From Phenylobacterium aquaticum (GTDB taxonomy: Bacteria > Pseudomonadota > Alphaproteobacteria > Caulobacterales > Caulobacteraceae): DNA of 64,000 nucleotides. Of the stretch, positions 1 to 12,133 are shown in pieces. Position numbers and translations under genes: made by a program. Position 1 is the first letter of the stretch. Every line of letters starts with the position of its first letter. Below the pieces are notes generated by a model. It was not told the origin of the DNA. It saw only the letters and a program-made list of their open reading frames with translations, and ran no database searches. The stretch is taken from positions 146,492-210,491 of the forward strand of contig NZ_JALDPT010000003.1 in the NCBI RefSeq assembly GCF_022695515.1. The letters are read 5' to 3'.

Positions 1-121
1 GCGGGGCGTCGCGGGCGGCAACGGGAAACCGCCGTTATCGGGACGCAGGGCGCTCCGCACGCGCATGTTGCACAGCAGCAAAGCAGGCCGATCCGGGGCG
101 GCGCCCGGATTTCGCGCGTTT
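1..121 (-). promoter_or_regulatory. Region downstream of nasS, possible leader of the next nitrate gene
   Basis: Read on the minus strand this follows the nasS stop and runs off the window. It contains a perfect 7-bp stem (ATCCGGG/CCCGGAT, 91-110) closed by a six-base loop, and a weaker stem at 20-36 (AACGG/CCGTT). NasT-type ANTAR proteins bind paired hairpins with six-base loops, so a leader ahead of a nitrate assimilation gene is plausible here. The loop (CGCCGC) lacks the A at position 1 and G at position 4 usual for ANTAR targets, so this is a weak call. No coding sequence is seen in the visible part. Confidence 0.25.
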
Positions 122-1255
122 TCAGGCGCTCAGCCGGCCGATCGGGAAGCTCCGGGCATAGGCGCCGGCGGCCGCGGGGTCGAACACCTGGCCGTCGAAG
201 AAGGCCTTGGGGCCCTCGATCCGGGCGTCTTCGACGGGGGATGCAAGGCCGAGCGACTCGGCCGCCTGGCGATAGAGGTCGGGCCGATAGACCTGGGCGG
301 CGGTCGCCATGAGGTCCAGATCCGGGGCGATCTGTCCCCACCGCGCCATCTGGGAGAGGAACCAGGCGGCGTGGCTGCGCCAGGGAAAGCCGGCGTCGCC
401 GGCATGAAATACGATCTCGCCCTCGAGCGCCCAGGCGATCGCCTGGGGATCTGCGCCCACATGCTCGGGGCGAGCGAGCAGGGCGACCAGCTCCTGGCGA
501 TGGGCGGGCGCGTCGGCCCAGGCGGCCGCCAAGATCAGGGCGCGTAGGGCGGCCTGGAGGGTGTCGGGATGATCCTCGGCCCAGGCGCGAGTCATGCCGA
601 ACACCTTGTCGGGGCCGTCTCGCCAAAAGTCGGAGGCGCGAAGCAGCACCTCGCCGATCCCGTCGGCGCGGGCGACCGCGTTCCAGGGCGCGCCGACGCA
701 GAAGCCGTCGATCACGCCGGCGGCCAGCTGCTCGACCATGCGGGGCGGCGGGGTGACCACGATGCGCACGTCGCGGTCCGGGTCGACGCCCGCCTGGCTC
801 ATCCAGTAGCGCAGGGCGTAGTTGTGGATCGAATAGGGGAAGACCACGGCGAAGGTGAGCGGCGGCGCGCCGGCGGCCTTGCGTGCGGCGATCACGCGGG
901 CCAGGGCGCGGGCGGTGACCGGGGTCTCGGCCATGGCGACGGGGTCGGCCTGGCGCAGGGCCGCGGCCAGGGCGGTGGAGACGGTGACGCCGCTGCCGTT
1001 CCGGTTCAGGGCCAGGGGCGCGATCATCGGGGTCGGCTCCCCGCCCGCGCCCAGGGTCGCGGCGAGCGTCATGGGGGCGAGCATATGGGCCGCGTCCAGC
1101 GCCCCCACCGCCACCTTGTCGCGGATCGTCGCCCAGGAGGCCTCGCGGCTCAGGGTGACGTCCAGGCCTTCGGCGGCGAAGAATCCCTTGGCCTTGGCGA
1201 CCACCAGGGGCGCGCAGTCGGTCAGGGGAATGAAGCCCAGCATCAAGGCGCTCAC
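122..1255 (-). CDS. nasS: NasS-like nitrate/nitrite-binding sensor protein
   Basis: The 377-residue protein belongs to the NrtA/CmpA family of nitrate-binding periplasmic-type proteins: it opens with the family pattern [21 protein letters not shown] and has later family stretches DAAHMLAPM and the long C-terminal substrate-binding lobe. It has no signal peptide, so it should be cytoplasmic; this is typical of NasS sensors and unlike the transporter component NrtA. It overlaps the upstream nasT stop by 4 bp (ATGA), so the two are translated together. In known NasS-NasT systems NasS holds NasT inactive until nitrate or nitrite binds. The role is inferred from family and context; transporter genes are not in view. 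Confidence 0.85.
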   Translation of the reverse strand: MSALMLGFIPLTDCAPLVVAKAKGFFAAEGLDVTLSREASWATIRDKVAVGALDAAHMLAPMTLAATLGAGGEPTPMIAPLALNRNGSGVTVSTALAAALRQADPVAMAETPVTARALARVIAARKAAGAPPLTFAVVFPYSIHNYALRYWMSQAGVDPDRDVRIVVTPPPRMVEQLAAGVIDGFCVGAPWNAVARADGIGEVLLRASDFWRDGPDKVFGMTRAWAEDHPDTLQAALRALILAAAWADAPAHRQELVALLARPEHVGADPQAIAWALEGEIVFHAGDAGFPWRSHAAWFLSQMARWGQIAPDLDLMATAAQVYRPDLYRQAAESLGLASPVEDARIEGPKAFFDGQVFDPAAAGAYARSFPIGRLSA

Positions 1256-1830
1256 GAGGCGTCCCCCTTCAACACCCCGGCGAAGGCCAGGAGATCGGCC
1301 GCGACGGCGCCGATCGGCCGTCCCTTGTCCATGGCCAGCTTGCGCAGCAGCCGGTAGGCGGCGTCCTCGTCGAGGCCGCGCTCCTTCATCAGCAGGCCCT
1401 TGGCCCGGTCGACCACCTTGCGGGATTCGAGATTGGCCTTGGCCTTGGCGAGATCCCCGCGCAGCTGCTGCATCAGGGCGAAGCGGGTCATGGCCACTTC
1501 CAGCACCGGCCGCACCCGGCCAGGCGCGAGACCGTCGACGACATAGGCGGCGACGCCCGCGCGGATCGCCTGTTCGGCCAGGCCCGGCTCGGAGCGGTCA
1601 GCGAACATCACCACGGGGCGAGGATTGGTCTCGCCGGCCTCGCGCAGGCTCTCCAGGGTGTCGCGGTCGGCGCTGTCACAGGCCACGACGATGACGTCCG
1701 GGGCGAAGGCGGCGACTTCCGCGGCGTCATAGCGCGCGGTCTGACGGACCTCGGGCCGGTCGTCGCCCGCCAGGCCCTCGGCGACGAGGGCGGCGCGGGC
1801 CGGATCAGGGTCAATGACGAGGACGCGCAT
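1252..1830 (-). CDS. nasT: ANTAR-domain response regulator NasT (antiterminator)
   Basis: 192 residues starting [19 protein letters not shown]. The N-terminal two thirds is a receiver-like domain; the C-terminal about 60 residues are an ANTAR RNA-binding domain with the typical [33 protein letters not shown] helix (here [20 protein letters not shown] followed by YRLLRKLAM). ANTAR proteins bind leader-RNA hairpins and prevent transcription termination. The start at 1830 was chosen because the sequence upstream in this frame is low-quality coding and antisense to a neighbour. Its partner nasS follows with an ATGA overlap, which identifies it as NasT rather than AmiR. Confidence 0.88.
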   Translation of the reverse strand: MRVLVIDPDPARAALVAEGLAGDDRPEVRQTARYDAAEVAAFAPDVIVVACDSADRDTLESLREAGETNPRPVVMFADRSEPGLAEQAIRAGVAAYVVDGLAPGRVRPVLEVAMTRFALMQQLRGDLAKAKANLESRKVVDRAKGLLMKERGLDEDAAYRLLRKLAMDKGRPIGAVAADLLAFAGVLKGDAS

Positions 1831-1964
1831 CGCGCCACTGCTAGCGACCCGAGGCCGCGCACCCGCGGTTTGCCGCGGCGTCGGGCCGGCGCAATGGCGA
1901 TTTGCGCGAAAACTGGGCGGGCGGCGCCTGCGAGATAGGCGTTTCGGCGCGCCGGGCGGCCCGG

Positions 1965-2738
1965 CTAGTCCGGCGCCGGCAGGGCCACGAGGTCGCGATA
2001 GGCGCGCCAGCTGGCGAGGCCGAGCCAGGGGAAGATGAGGATCATGGCCGCGAAGCCGGTGGCGGCCGAGATCAGCATCAGGATCACGATGAGGACGGCC
2101 CAGAGCAGCATGGGGCCGGGGTTGAGGCTGACGGCCCGGAAGCTGGTGACGGTGGCGGTGAAGACGTCGATCCGGCGGTCCAGCAGCATGGGGGCGGAGA
2201 CGACGGCCAGGCAGTAGGTGAAGAAGGCCATGGCCCCGCCGATCAGGGTTCCGGCGATCAGCATGTGGTGGCCGTCGCTTGTGCCGACCGCGAAGGCCAG
2301 GAAGTCCTTGACCGTGTGCTGCAGGGTGTAGGTCGACAGGCCGTAGACGATCTGGGCGACGCGGCCCCAGAACAGATAGATCAGGAGCAGGGCGAGGCCG
2401 AGATAGGCGGTGTCCTGGCGCACGGCCGATTTGACCAGCAGCATGCTGCGCAGGCCGGGCCGCTCGCCGCGCTCGATCCGGCGGCCGGCCTCGTACAGCC
2501 CCATGGCCAGCATGGGGGCGACGAAGACGAAGCCGAGCGTCTGGGCCAGGACCCACAGGGCGGCGTTGAAGACGTACATGGCGTAGCAGATCCAGACGCT
2601 GAACGCGGCCAGGGCCAGGCCGTAGATCAGGCAGGGGCCGGGCGCCTTCCACAGGTCCCGCCAGCCCCCGCCCAGCCAGCGGAAGGGCGCGAGCCCGCCC
2701 ACGCGATTGACAGGCGGCAGCCCGCGAACTGGCTCCAT
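1965..2738 (-). CDS. DUF2189-type integral membrane protein
   Basis: 257 residues with about six hydrophobic segments (for example CLIYGLALAAFSVWICYAMY, ALWVLAQTLGFVFVAPMLAM, AYLGLALLLIYLFW). The arrangement, with the GLYEAGRRIERGE-like stretch after the second membrane segment, matches the DUF2189 family of alphaproteobacterial inner-membrane proteins. The function is unknown. The start at 2738 is favoured over one further upstream (2765) because GGGGAGG lies at a good distance before it. Divergent from the beta-galactosidase gene. Family assignment is from memory of its pattern, without a profile search. Confidence 0.7.
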   Translation of the reverse strand: MEPVRGLPPVNRVGGLAPFRWLGGGWRDLWKAPGPCLIYGLALAAFSVWICYAMYVFNAALWVLAQTLGFVFVAPMLAMGLYEAGRRIERGERPGLRSMLLVKSAVRQDTAYLGLALLLIYLFWGRVAQIVYGLSTYTLQHTVKDFLAFAVGTSDGHHMLIAGTLIGGAMAFFTYCLAVVSAPMLLDRRIDVFTATVTSFRAVSLNPGPMLLWAVLIVILMLISAATGFAAMILIFPWLGLASWRAYRDLVALPAPD

Positions 2739-2913
2739 GCGCTGATCCTCCCCGAGCCGCGGCATTGAGATCGCCGCATATCCTTGTTCTGCGGCGAGGT
2801 TCAGGGGGCGGGCGGGCGCCGCGCCATGAGATGGATCAAGAAACCCGCCGACCCGCCGCCGAGGCTTGCCTGGAGGGGCGAACCCCTGTTCATCCTGGGG
2901 GCCGAAACACTGA

Positions 2914-6093
<3,180 letters not shown>

Positions 6094-6126
6094 GGGGATC
6101 CGGGGATTAGTCCTGCGGTTCGCATA

Positions 6127-6155
6127 TGGGGTACAGACGTCCATGTCATACCCCA
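6127..6155. repeat. Inverted repeat after lacZ
   Basis: Arms TGGGGTA and TACCCCA enclose a nested GAC/GTC pair with a six-base loop. It lies 34 bp after the lacZ stop in the 215-bp gap before the MltR-like gene. It could act as a transcription terminator for lacZ, but no T-run follows on the plus strand. The rest of the gap (6156-6308) shows nothing I can name apart from lower GC. Confidence 0.35.
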
Positions 6156-6308
6156 CGGCTCCGGGCGAGTGAGCGTTGGTGGACTATCGTTGTGCCGACT
6201 TGCTGGTATGCGTCCGTCAGGTAGGATTGCCCAGTTGTGTTAGTCGCGCGCCTTAGACAGCTGTGAATTGGCAACCAGGCTAGCAGTCAGTGGGCGGGCG
6301 GAGAGAGC

Positions 6309-7088
6309 ATGCGTCCTGCGGACGAAAATTGGTTCGATCCCGATATTCAAGCGATGACGCTCGGCTACGGTGAGAAGGCCGGGCTTCAAATCTACCGAAA
6401 TTATACGCGAGCCTTCGAAGACGAGGGGATTAAGCGCTTCCGCGAGGCGCTCTCTAGTGCTCCAGGCGAGTATGCAGATTTCGAAAAGCTCGCCCACCTA
6501 CTGGCGACTGAGGATATTAGATTTCTTCCGGTCATTGCCTGCGGCTATGCGGACGACGTTCTCAAGCAGGTGTTTTTGGATGTCATCCCACCGAATGTTC
6601 CGGGCGGAAGGGCGGAGATGCTGAGCGGTTATGGGCCGCTCTCTGATCTATCAAAGCGAATTCGATTAGCTCACGCGTTCGACGTGCTCTCAGGTGATCT
6701 GATGGATGCGATCGATCGGGTGAGATCGGCGCGGAACCGAATCTCCCACGACTGGGACTTGTCTAAGATCGAGGAATTTTACCTCAACGGCCGAGTGTCC
6801 GAACTCGCTGCTGTTGAGCTAATGTTGGCGGAGCGCGCTAAAGACTTTCCAGAGTTGGCTGTGACCTTCGATCCAGCCTCGGCGTTTCGTATTCGGCTGA
6901 TCTGGCTGATGGGCAGGCTGACTTACGAGGGCAGTCTCTATCACCCCGCGAAGGTTGGAGGACTAAAGCCATTTCGGGCGCTCTACGCCAATGGGGGTAC
7001 TGCGTGGCTGGCGCAGATGTCGAATATCTGCATGGCAAAAACGCGTGTCGTCATTGCAGCAATGTCTAAGCGCCCTGCTGAGGCTTGA
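6309..7088 (+). CDS. MltR-like / DUF4145-like protein of unknown role
   Basis: 259 residues. Residues about 105-150 (LSGYGPLSDLSKRIRLAHA and then an ISHDWD motif) resemble the core of MltR, the mannitol operon repressor family, whose pattern is GPLxDLSxRxxL with a following HD/HN motif. No DNA-binding domain or sugar genes are seen nearby, so a mannitol role is unsupported. Base composition is visibly lower in GC than the flanking genes and codon choice is more relaxed, which suggests recent acquisition. GAGAGAG precedes the ATG. The C-terminal half is not recognisable to me. Confidence 0.6.
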   Translation: MRPADENWFDPDIQAMTLGYGEKAGLQIYRNYTRAFEDEGIKRFREALSSAPGEYADFEKLAHLLATEDIRFLPVIACGYADDVLKQVFLDVIPPNVPGGRAEMLSGYGPLSDLSKRIRLAHAFDVLSGDLMDAIDRVRSARNRISHDWDLSKIEEFYLNGRVSELAAVELMLAERAKDFPELAVTFDPASAFRIRLIWLMGRLTYEGSLYHPAKVGGLKPFRALYANGGTAWLAQMSNICMAKTRVVIAAMSKRPAEA

Positions 7089-7206
7089 TGGTCGCATCTA
7101 CTGAAGTCTGCTCAATCTTTCCGTGAACCTGGCGACGCCCCGTTCCGATTGAACCCGCAGCCACGCTCCGCCCGCCTCTGGCCTGCCAGCGGCAGCGGAC
7201 CCCGCC

Positions 7207-8816
7207 CTACTTCTTCACGCACAACCACCGCGCCCGGTGGAAGTTCTCCACATTGTCGACCCAGCCGGTGATCTTTGGCGACACCAGGTTGCGGCCGACC
7301 AGGTAGTAGAGGGGGATCATGGCCTCGTCGTTGAGCATGATCTGCTCGGCCTCGGCGAGGATCTCGCCGCGCTTGGCGGCGTTGGGCTCGTGGTCGGAGG
7401 CGTTCAGCAGGGCGTCGTAGATGGGGTTCTTGTAGTCCCCGTAGTTCTGGGCGCCGGTGTCGGACTTCATCAGGCTGAGGAAGGTCACGGGGTCATTGAA
7501 GTCGGCGTACCAGCTCATGGCGCCGACGTCGAAATCGCGGTTGCGATAGGAGACGAAGGCGATCTGGCCCTCGTTCTGCACCAGCCGGGCCTGGACGCCG
7601 ATGGCGGCCCAGTCGGCCTGGATGGCCTGGGAGATCAGCACGGTGTCGGGGCTGTTGGGGATCTTGGCCTCGAAGGTGAGCGGGTGGTCGGGGCCGTAGC
7701 CGGCCTCGGCCAGCAGGCGGCGGGCATCGGCCTGGCGCTGGATCAGCGGCGTCTTGGCCCAGAACACGGTGGGGCCGCCGGGATAGTTGGCCACGCCGGG
7801 GGGCACGAAGGCGTAGGCCGGCTTCTGGCCCGCGCGCAGCAGCTTTTCGGTGAGGAACTCGCGGTCGATGGATTCCGAGAGCGCCCGGCGCACGCGGATG
7901 TCGCGGAAGGCGGCGACGTCGTGGGTGTTGAACGAATAGTAGGCTGTCGCCAGGATCGTGCCGTGCGCACCGTCGTCGGCATGGTCTCGCGCAGGCGGCC
8001 GATGCGGTTGGACTGGAACATGGTGTTGACGTCGAGCTCGCCCCGCAGGACGCGCCGCTCGGCCATCACGGAATCCGGGGTCGGGTAGTAGTTGATGCGG
8101 TCGATGCAGACCTTGTCGGCGTCGAAATAGCGCGGGTTCTTCTGGACGCGGATGTAGTCGCCGAGCCGCCAGTCTACGAGGGAATAGGGGCCGTCGCCGA
8201 CAAAGTGGGCGGGCTGGATCCAGGCGTCGCCCCACTTTTCGACCGCATGCTTGGGCACCGGGAAGAAGCTCTGGTGCTTGGCGATCTCGGGCAGATAGGG
8301 GGCGGGGTGCTCCAGGGTGAGCCGCAGGGTGTGGGGGTCGATCGCCTCCACCCCCAGGGCTTCGGGCTTGACCTTGCCCTCGTTGAGCGGCTGGCCGTTC
8401 TTCAGGATGTAGAGCAGGTAGGCGTAGATCGAGGCGGTCTGGGGATCGAGGATCCGGCGGTAGGCGTAGACGAAGTCGTCTGCGGTCACCGGGACCCCGT
8501 CCGACCACTGGGCGTCGCGCAGGTGGAAGGTCCAGACGAGGCCGTCGGGGCTGGTCTCCCACCGGGTGGCGAGCGCCGGGGTCGGGGTGCCGTCCGGCGC
8601 GTCGGTGGTCAGGCCGACGATCAGGTCGGAGATGATGTTGGCTTCATCGACCAGATTGGACTTCTGGGGGTCGAGGCTCGCGGCCTCGGCGTTGTTGCCG
8701 TACTCGACGCAGACCTGGCCCTTGGGGCAGGGGGCGCGGGTGACCTTGCCCTGACAGCCCGCCAGGGCGAGGGCGGCGACCAGCGCGACGGCCAGGCGGC
8801 GGGTGTGCGAATCCAA
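7207..8816 (-). pseudogene. Oligopeptide-binding lipoprotein (OppA/MppA family), frameshifted
   Basis: Two overlapping frames together give one SBP_bac_5 protein. The first frame has a lipoprotein signal (ALVAALALAGC), then family patterns ASLDPQKSNLVDEANI, DDFVYAYRRILDP and INYYPTPDSVMAERR. The reading then shifts near 7957 to a frame with ATAYYSFNTH, IRVRRALSESIDR and MIPLYYLVGRNLVSPKITGW, reaching a normal C-terminus. One extra base in the GCACGATC region (minus strand) would join them into about 536 residues, near OppA's usual length. The preferred start is TTG at 8816, preceded by GGAG; no ATG fits. It would capture peptides in the periplasm for an ABC importer, but no permease genes are adjacent. 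Real lesion or sequencing error cannot be told apart here. Confidence 0.8.
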
Positions 8817-9057
8817 GGCGGGCTCCGGAAACAACGGCAGGATTCAAGACCTCGCATTCCCCGGCCTCGGAGGCCAGAGGCCTGAGGGGTCAAGCTCGCC
8901 CACAGGCTCGCTTAGGCCTGGCCTTGCGGTTGGCCTGAAACATCCCAATTGTCTCGGAACGGGGGGCGAGGTTCGGCGTTTTCTGGTCGCGCCTTGGCGG
9001 ACCATGCCAGGCCCCTGAGCATTTCGGGCAGTCGAATTTTCGGACAGGGGATGGGCC

Positions 9058-10340
9058 ATGGCGCCTTTGGATGACGCAGCGCCGCTGCCGGCCCCTTTGA
9101 GGGGCGCATCCGCCCGCGCGCTCGCGGCGCGCTACGCCGAGGTGCGGTCGGCTTCCGAACGGCTGGTCAGCCATCTGTCGCCGGAAGACCTGTCGGCCCA
9201 GTCGATGCCGGACGCCAGCCCCGCGAAGTGGCACCTGGCCCATACGACCTGGTTCTTCGAGACCTTCCTGCTGGTCCCGCGCCTGGCGGGCCATGACCTG
9301 TTCGATCCCCGGTTCGGCTATCTGTTCAATTCCTATTACGAGGCGCTGGGTCCCCGGCAGCCGCGGCCGCAGCGCGGCCTGCTGACGAGGCCCGGCCTCG
9401 ACGAGGTGCTGGCCTATCGCGCCCATGTGGACGCCGGCATGAGCCGCCTGCTGAGCGGGGACTGCGACGAGCTGGTCGATCTGGTCGAGCTGGGACTGGC
9501 GCACGAGCAGCAGCATCAGGAGCTGATCCTGATGGATCTGCTGCACCTGTTCGCCCAGTCGCCCCTGAAGCCCGCCTATCAGCGGCCCGCGCCGCATCCG
9601 GCGACGACGGCGGCGGGCGCGCCCGGCTGGGTCGGGTTCTCCGGCGGGCTGGTGGAGATCGGCCACGGCGGCGAGGGCTTCGCCTTCGACAATGAGGGGC
9701 CGAGGCACAAGGTGTGGCTGGAGCCGTTCAGCCTGGCCGACCGGCTGGTGACCAATGGCGACTGGCTGGCCTTCATGGCCGACGGCGGCTACCGGCGGCC
9801 GGATCTGTGGCTCGCCGACGGCTGGGCCCAGGTCCAGGCCGAGGACTGGCAAGCGCCCCTCTATTGGGAAGAGGCCGCCGACGGCTGGAGAGCCATGACC
9901 CTGCAGGGGCTGGTTCCGGTCGCCCCGGACTGCCCGGTGGCGCATGTGAGTTATTACGAGGCCGACGCCTATGCGACCTGGGCCGCGCGCGCCTGCCGAC
10001 CGAGGCGGAATGGGAGCATGCGGCTGAAGGCCTGCCGGTGCGCGGCCATTTCGCCGATCGCGGCCGGTTCACCGCCAACCCCGCGGATCCGGCGGGCGCG
10101 GGGCTGCGCCAGATGTTCGGTGACCTCTGGGAATGGACCCGCAGCGCCTATGGCCCCTATTCGGGCTTCAAGCCGGCGGAGGGCGCGGTCGGCGAGTACA
10201 ACGGCAAGTTCATGAGCGGCCAGATGGTGCTGCGCGGCGGAGCCTGCGTCACCCCGGCCGGCCATGCGCGGGCGAGCTATCGTAACTTCTTCCATCCGGA
10301 GCAGCGCTGGATGTTCGCCGGTCTGCGCCTGGCGCGGGAC
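9058..10340 (+). pseudogene. egtB: Ergothioneine synthase EgtB (sulfoxide synthase), N-terminal half of a fusion, frameshifted
   Basis: EgtB is the non-haem iron enzyme that joins hercynine to a thiol donor using oxygen. The N-terminal DinB-like domain shows the metal-binding motif KWHLAHTTWFFE (His59, His62) and GLAHEQQHQELILMD (His149, His153). The C-terminal formylglycine-enzyme-like domain shows VAHVSYYEADAYATWA, then after a shift RLPTEAEWEHAAEG, DLWEWTRSAY and MFAGLRLARD. The shift lies near 9985 in GCCGCGCGCGCC; adding one G restores the usual WAGARLPTEAEW. The corrected frame runs straight into EgtD without a stop. The 240-bp upstream gap shows no clear promoter. Confidence 0.85.
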
Positions 10341-11291
10341 GCCAATCCCAAGCTGGCCGCGGGACCCAAGCCCGCCAGCGCCTTCGCCGGCGATGTGGTC
10401 GCCGGCCTGTCGCGGCCGCACAAGCAGCTGTCGGCCAAGTACTTCTATGACGCCGAGGGCTCGCGGCTGTTCGAAGAGATCTGCGACCTGCCGGAATATT
10501 ATCCGACGCGGACGGAGACGGCGCTCCTGCGCGCCAAGGCCGGCGAGATGGCGCGGGCCATTCCGGACGGCGCCGCCCTGGTCGAATTCGGCAGCGGGGC
10601 CAGCACCAAGACCCGCATCCTGCTGGACGCCGCCCCGCAGCTGGCGCTCTACGTGCCGATCGATATCAGCCCGGACGCGCTGGACGGCGCCGTGGAGGCG
10701 ATCCGGCGGGACTATCCAGCCCTGGAGGTCGCCCAGCTGGTGGACGATTTCACGACCGCCATGGACCTGCCGCAGGCGGCGCAGGGGCTTCCGGTCGTGG
10801 GCTTTTTCCCGGGCTCGACCATCGGCAATTTCAGGCCGGAAGAGGCGACCGCCTTCCTCGCCTCGGCGCGCAAGCTGCTGGGCGAAGGCGCGGCCTTTCT
10901 GGTCGGGATCGACCTGATCAAGGCGGAGGAGACCCTGGTCGCGGCCTATGACGACGCGCAAGGGGTCACGGCGGCGTTCAATCTGAACCTGCTCGCCCGC
11001 ATGAACCGGGAGCTGGACGGGGATTTCGACCTGGACGCCTTCCGGCACCGGGCGATCTGGAACCGCGACGAGGGCCGGATCGAGATGCATCTGGAAAGCC
11101 TGGTCGACCAGGTCGTGCGGGTGGCGGGGCGGAGCTTCCGATTCGCGGCCGGCGAGCGGCTGCATACGGAGAACTGCTACAAGTTCGCGCTGGAGGGCTT
11201 CGAGGCGCTCGCCAAGCCGGCCGGGTGGCGGGTGGAGGCGGTGTGGCGCTGGCCGGACCCGGCCTTCGCCATGGTGCTTCTACGCGCTTAG
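10341..11291 (+). CDS. egtD: L-histidine N-alpha-methyltransferase EgtD, C-terminal half of the EgtB-EgtD fusion
   Basis: EgtD trimethylates histidine with SAM to give hercynine, the substrate of EgtB. Recognisable patterns: QLSAKYFYDAEGSRLFEEIC, LPEYYPTRTETALL, LVEFGSGASTKTRILLDA (SAM-binding loop), VGFFPGSTIGNF, and the C-terminal LHTENCYKF. The frame is open from the EgtB C-terminus (LARD) through about 15 linker residues; no ATG separates the two. A GTG at 10395 would be the only internal start near the domain edge and has no ribosome-binding site, so I read this as part of one polypeptide of about 744 residues once the upstream frameshift is repaired. Confidence 0.85.
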   Translation, partial: ANPKLAAGPKPASAFAGDVVAGLSRPHKQLSAKYFYDAEGSRLFEEICDLPEYYPTRTETALLRAKAGEMARAIPDGAALVEFGSGASTKTRILLDAAPQLALYVPIDISPDALDGAVEAIRRDYPALEVAQLVDDFTTAMDLPQAAQGLPVVGFFPGSTIGNFRPEEATAFLASARKLLGEGAAFLVGIDLIKAEETLVAAYDDAQGVTAAFNLNLLARMNRELDGDFDLDAFRHRAIWNRDEGRIEMHLESLVDQVVRVAGRSFRFAAGERLHTENCYKFALEGFEALAKPAGWRVEAVWRWPDPAFAMVLLRA

Positions 11292-11320
11292 GCGCTCCCC
11301 GGCTTTTCCGGGAAGCGCCT
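11290..11320. terminator. Hairpin between convergent egtD and KGG genes
   Basis: AGGCGCT pairs with AGCGCCT and an inner CCCGG pairs with CCGGG around a CTTTT loop. It overlaps the egtD stop codon and lies just beyond the end of the convergent KGG gene, so it could end transcription from both sides. No strong T-run follows on either strand, so rho-independent termination is uncertain. Confidence 0.5.
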
Positions 11321-11343
11321 GAAGTTCGCGGATGCGGAGAGGG

Positions 11344-11562
11344 TCAGCCCTCGCGCGTCGGGGTCGGCGTGCGGCCGCCGCCGCGGGAGGATTCTCCGCC
11401 CTTGCGCCCGGCGGTGGCCGCGAGGTCGCGGTCCTTGGCGAAGCTGCGTTTCTCGCCCGGGACGCTCGCGCCACCCTTGCGGGCGATCTCACGGCGACGT
11501 TCGGGATTCATGGCGGCGAACCCGCGTCGGGATTTGGGCTTGGCGTTGGGATCGAGGTCCAT
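11344..11562 (-). CDS. KGG-motif stress-induced small protein
   Basis: 72 residues, very hydrophilic, with two copies of the KGG-type repeat: RGFAAMNPERRREIARKGG and, less perfect, DLAATAGRKGG. This motif is found in bacterial general-stress proteins (GsiB type) and fungal Con-10; these proteins are small, disordered and desiccation- or stress-induced. No cysteine is present and no signal peptide is seen. It is transcribed towards egtD. The molecular function is not known. Confidence 0.75.
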   Translation of the reverse strand: MDLDPNAKPKSRRGFAAMNPERRREIARKGGASVPGEKRSFAKDRDLAATAGRKGGESSRGGGRTPTPTREG

Positions 11563-11710
11563 CGGCTGCTCCTGATGTGGGTCGCCCGGGGGGACGGAGC
11601 GACGCCGTGTGGTCAGTTACGGATTGGCAAACCCCTCAGACGCCAGAGGGTTGCTCAAAATCCTCGTGAACCGGAGCAATTCGGACGGCGCCCGCCGGCG
11701 GCGGCGCGCG

Positions 11711-11755
11711 TTGACGGCCTCCGTGAAGTTGGATATTTAAGTGATGACTTAAATA
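11711..11755 (+). promoter_or_regulatory. Promoter with ArsR-family operator
   Basis: TTGACG (11711-11716) is followed after 17 bp by TATTTA (11734-11739), a good sigma70-type promoter. The -10 lies inside a perfect inverted repeat, TATTTAAGT-gatg-ACTTAAATA (11734-11755), the AT-rich palindrome expected of an ArsR/SmtB-type repressor site. It is 16 bp upstream of the GTG of the ArsR-family gene, so autorepression of the two-gene cassette is the natural reading. Confidence 0.75.
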
Positions 11756-11770
11756 AGAGCGAGCCCGCAC

Positions 11771-12133
11771 GTGACGCCCACCTCAGCCCTGAGCGAGACC
11801 TTCGCGGCGCTCGGCGACCCGACCCGGCTGGCGATCCTGGGGCGGCTGGCGAGCGAGGGCGACATGACCGTCCAGGAGATCGCCCGGCCCTTCGCCATGA
11901 GCCTTCCGGCGGTGTCGCAGCATCTGAAGGTGCTGGAGCGCGCCGGGCTGATCTCCCGCGGGCGGGACGGGCAGAAGCGTCCCTGTCGGCTGGAGGCCGC
12001 CCGGCTGGCGGAGACGGCGCTGTGGTTCGACCACACGCGGGCGGCCTGGGAGCGCCGCTTCGACCGGCTGGAGCGCTTCCTCGCCGCCCCCCAATCCCCG
12101 CCCGCCTCGAAAGGTGAAGACCATGAACCCTGA
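11771..12133 (+). CDS. ArsR-family winged-helix regulator of the AHSA1 cassette
   Basis: 120 residues. The winged helix is clear: ALGDPTRLAILGRLASEG, then the recognition region MSLPAVSQHLKVLERAGLI and the wing RDGQKRPCRL. The classical ArsR metal-box cysteines are absent, as is usual in the ArsR proteins paired with an AHSA1/SRPBCC gene. It starts with GTG at 11771 after a GAGCGAG motif and overlaps the next gene by 11 bp. It probably represses its own operon through the palindrome just upstream. The signal it senses is unknown. Confidence 0.85.
   Translation: MTPTSALSETFAALGDPTRLAILGRLASEGDMTVQEIARPFAMSLPAVSQHLKVLERAGLISRGRDGQKRPCRLEAARLAETALWFDHTRAAWERRFDRLERFLAAPQSPPASKGEDHEP

Noticed and set aside
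6309..7088. Mannitol operon repressor function for the MltR-like protein
   Set aside because: No mannitol transport or dehydrogenase genes nearby and no DNA-binding domain visible.
10395..11291. Separate egtD gene starting at GTG 10395
   Set aside because: No ribosome-binding site, and the conserved EgtD N-terminus begins before it in an uninterrupted frame from EgtB.
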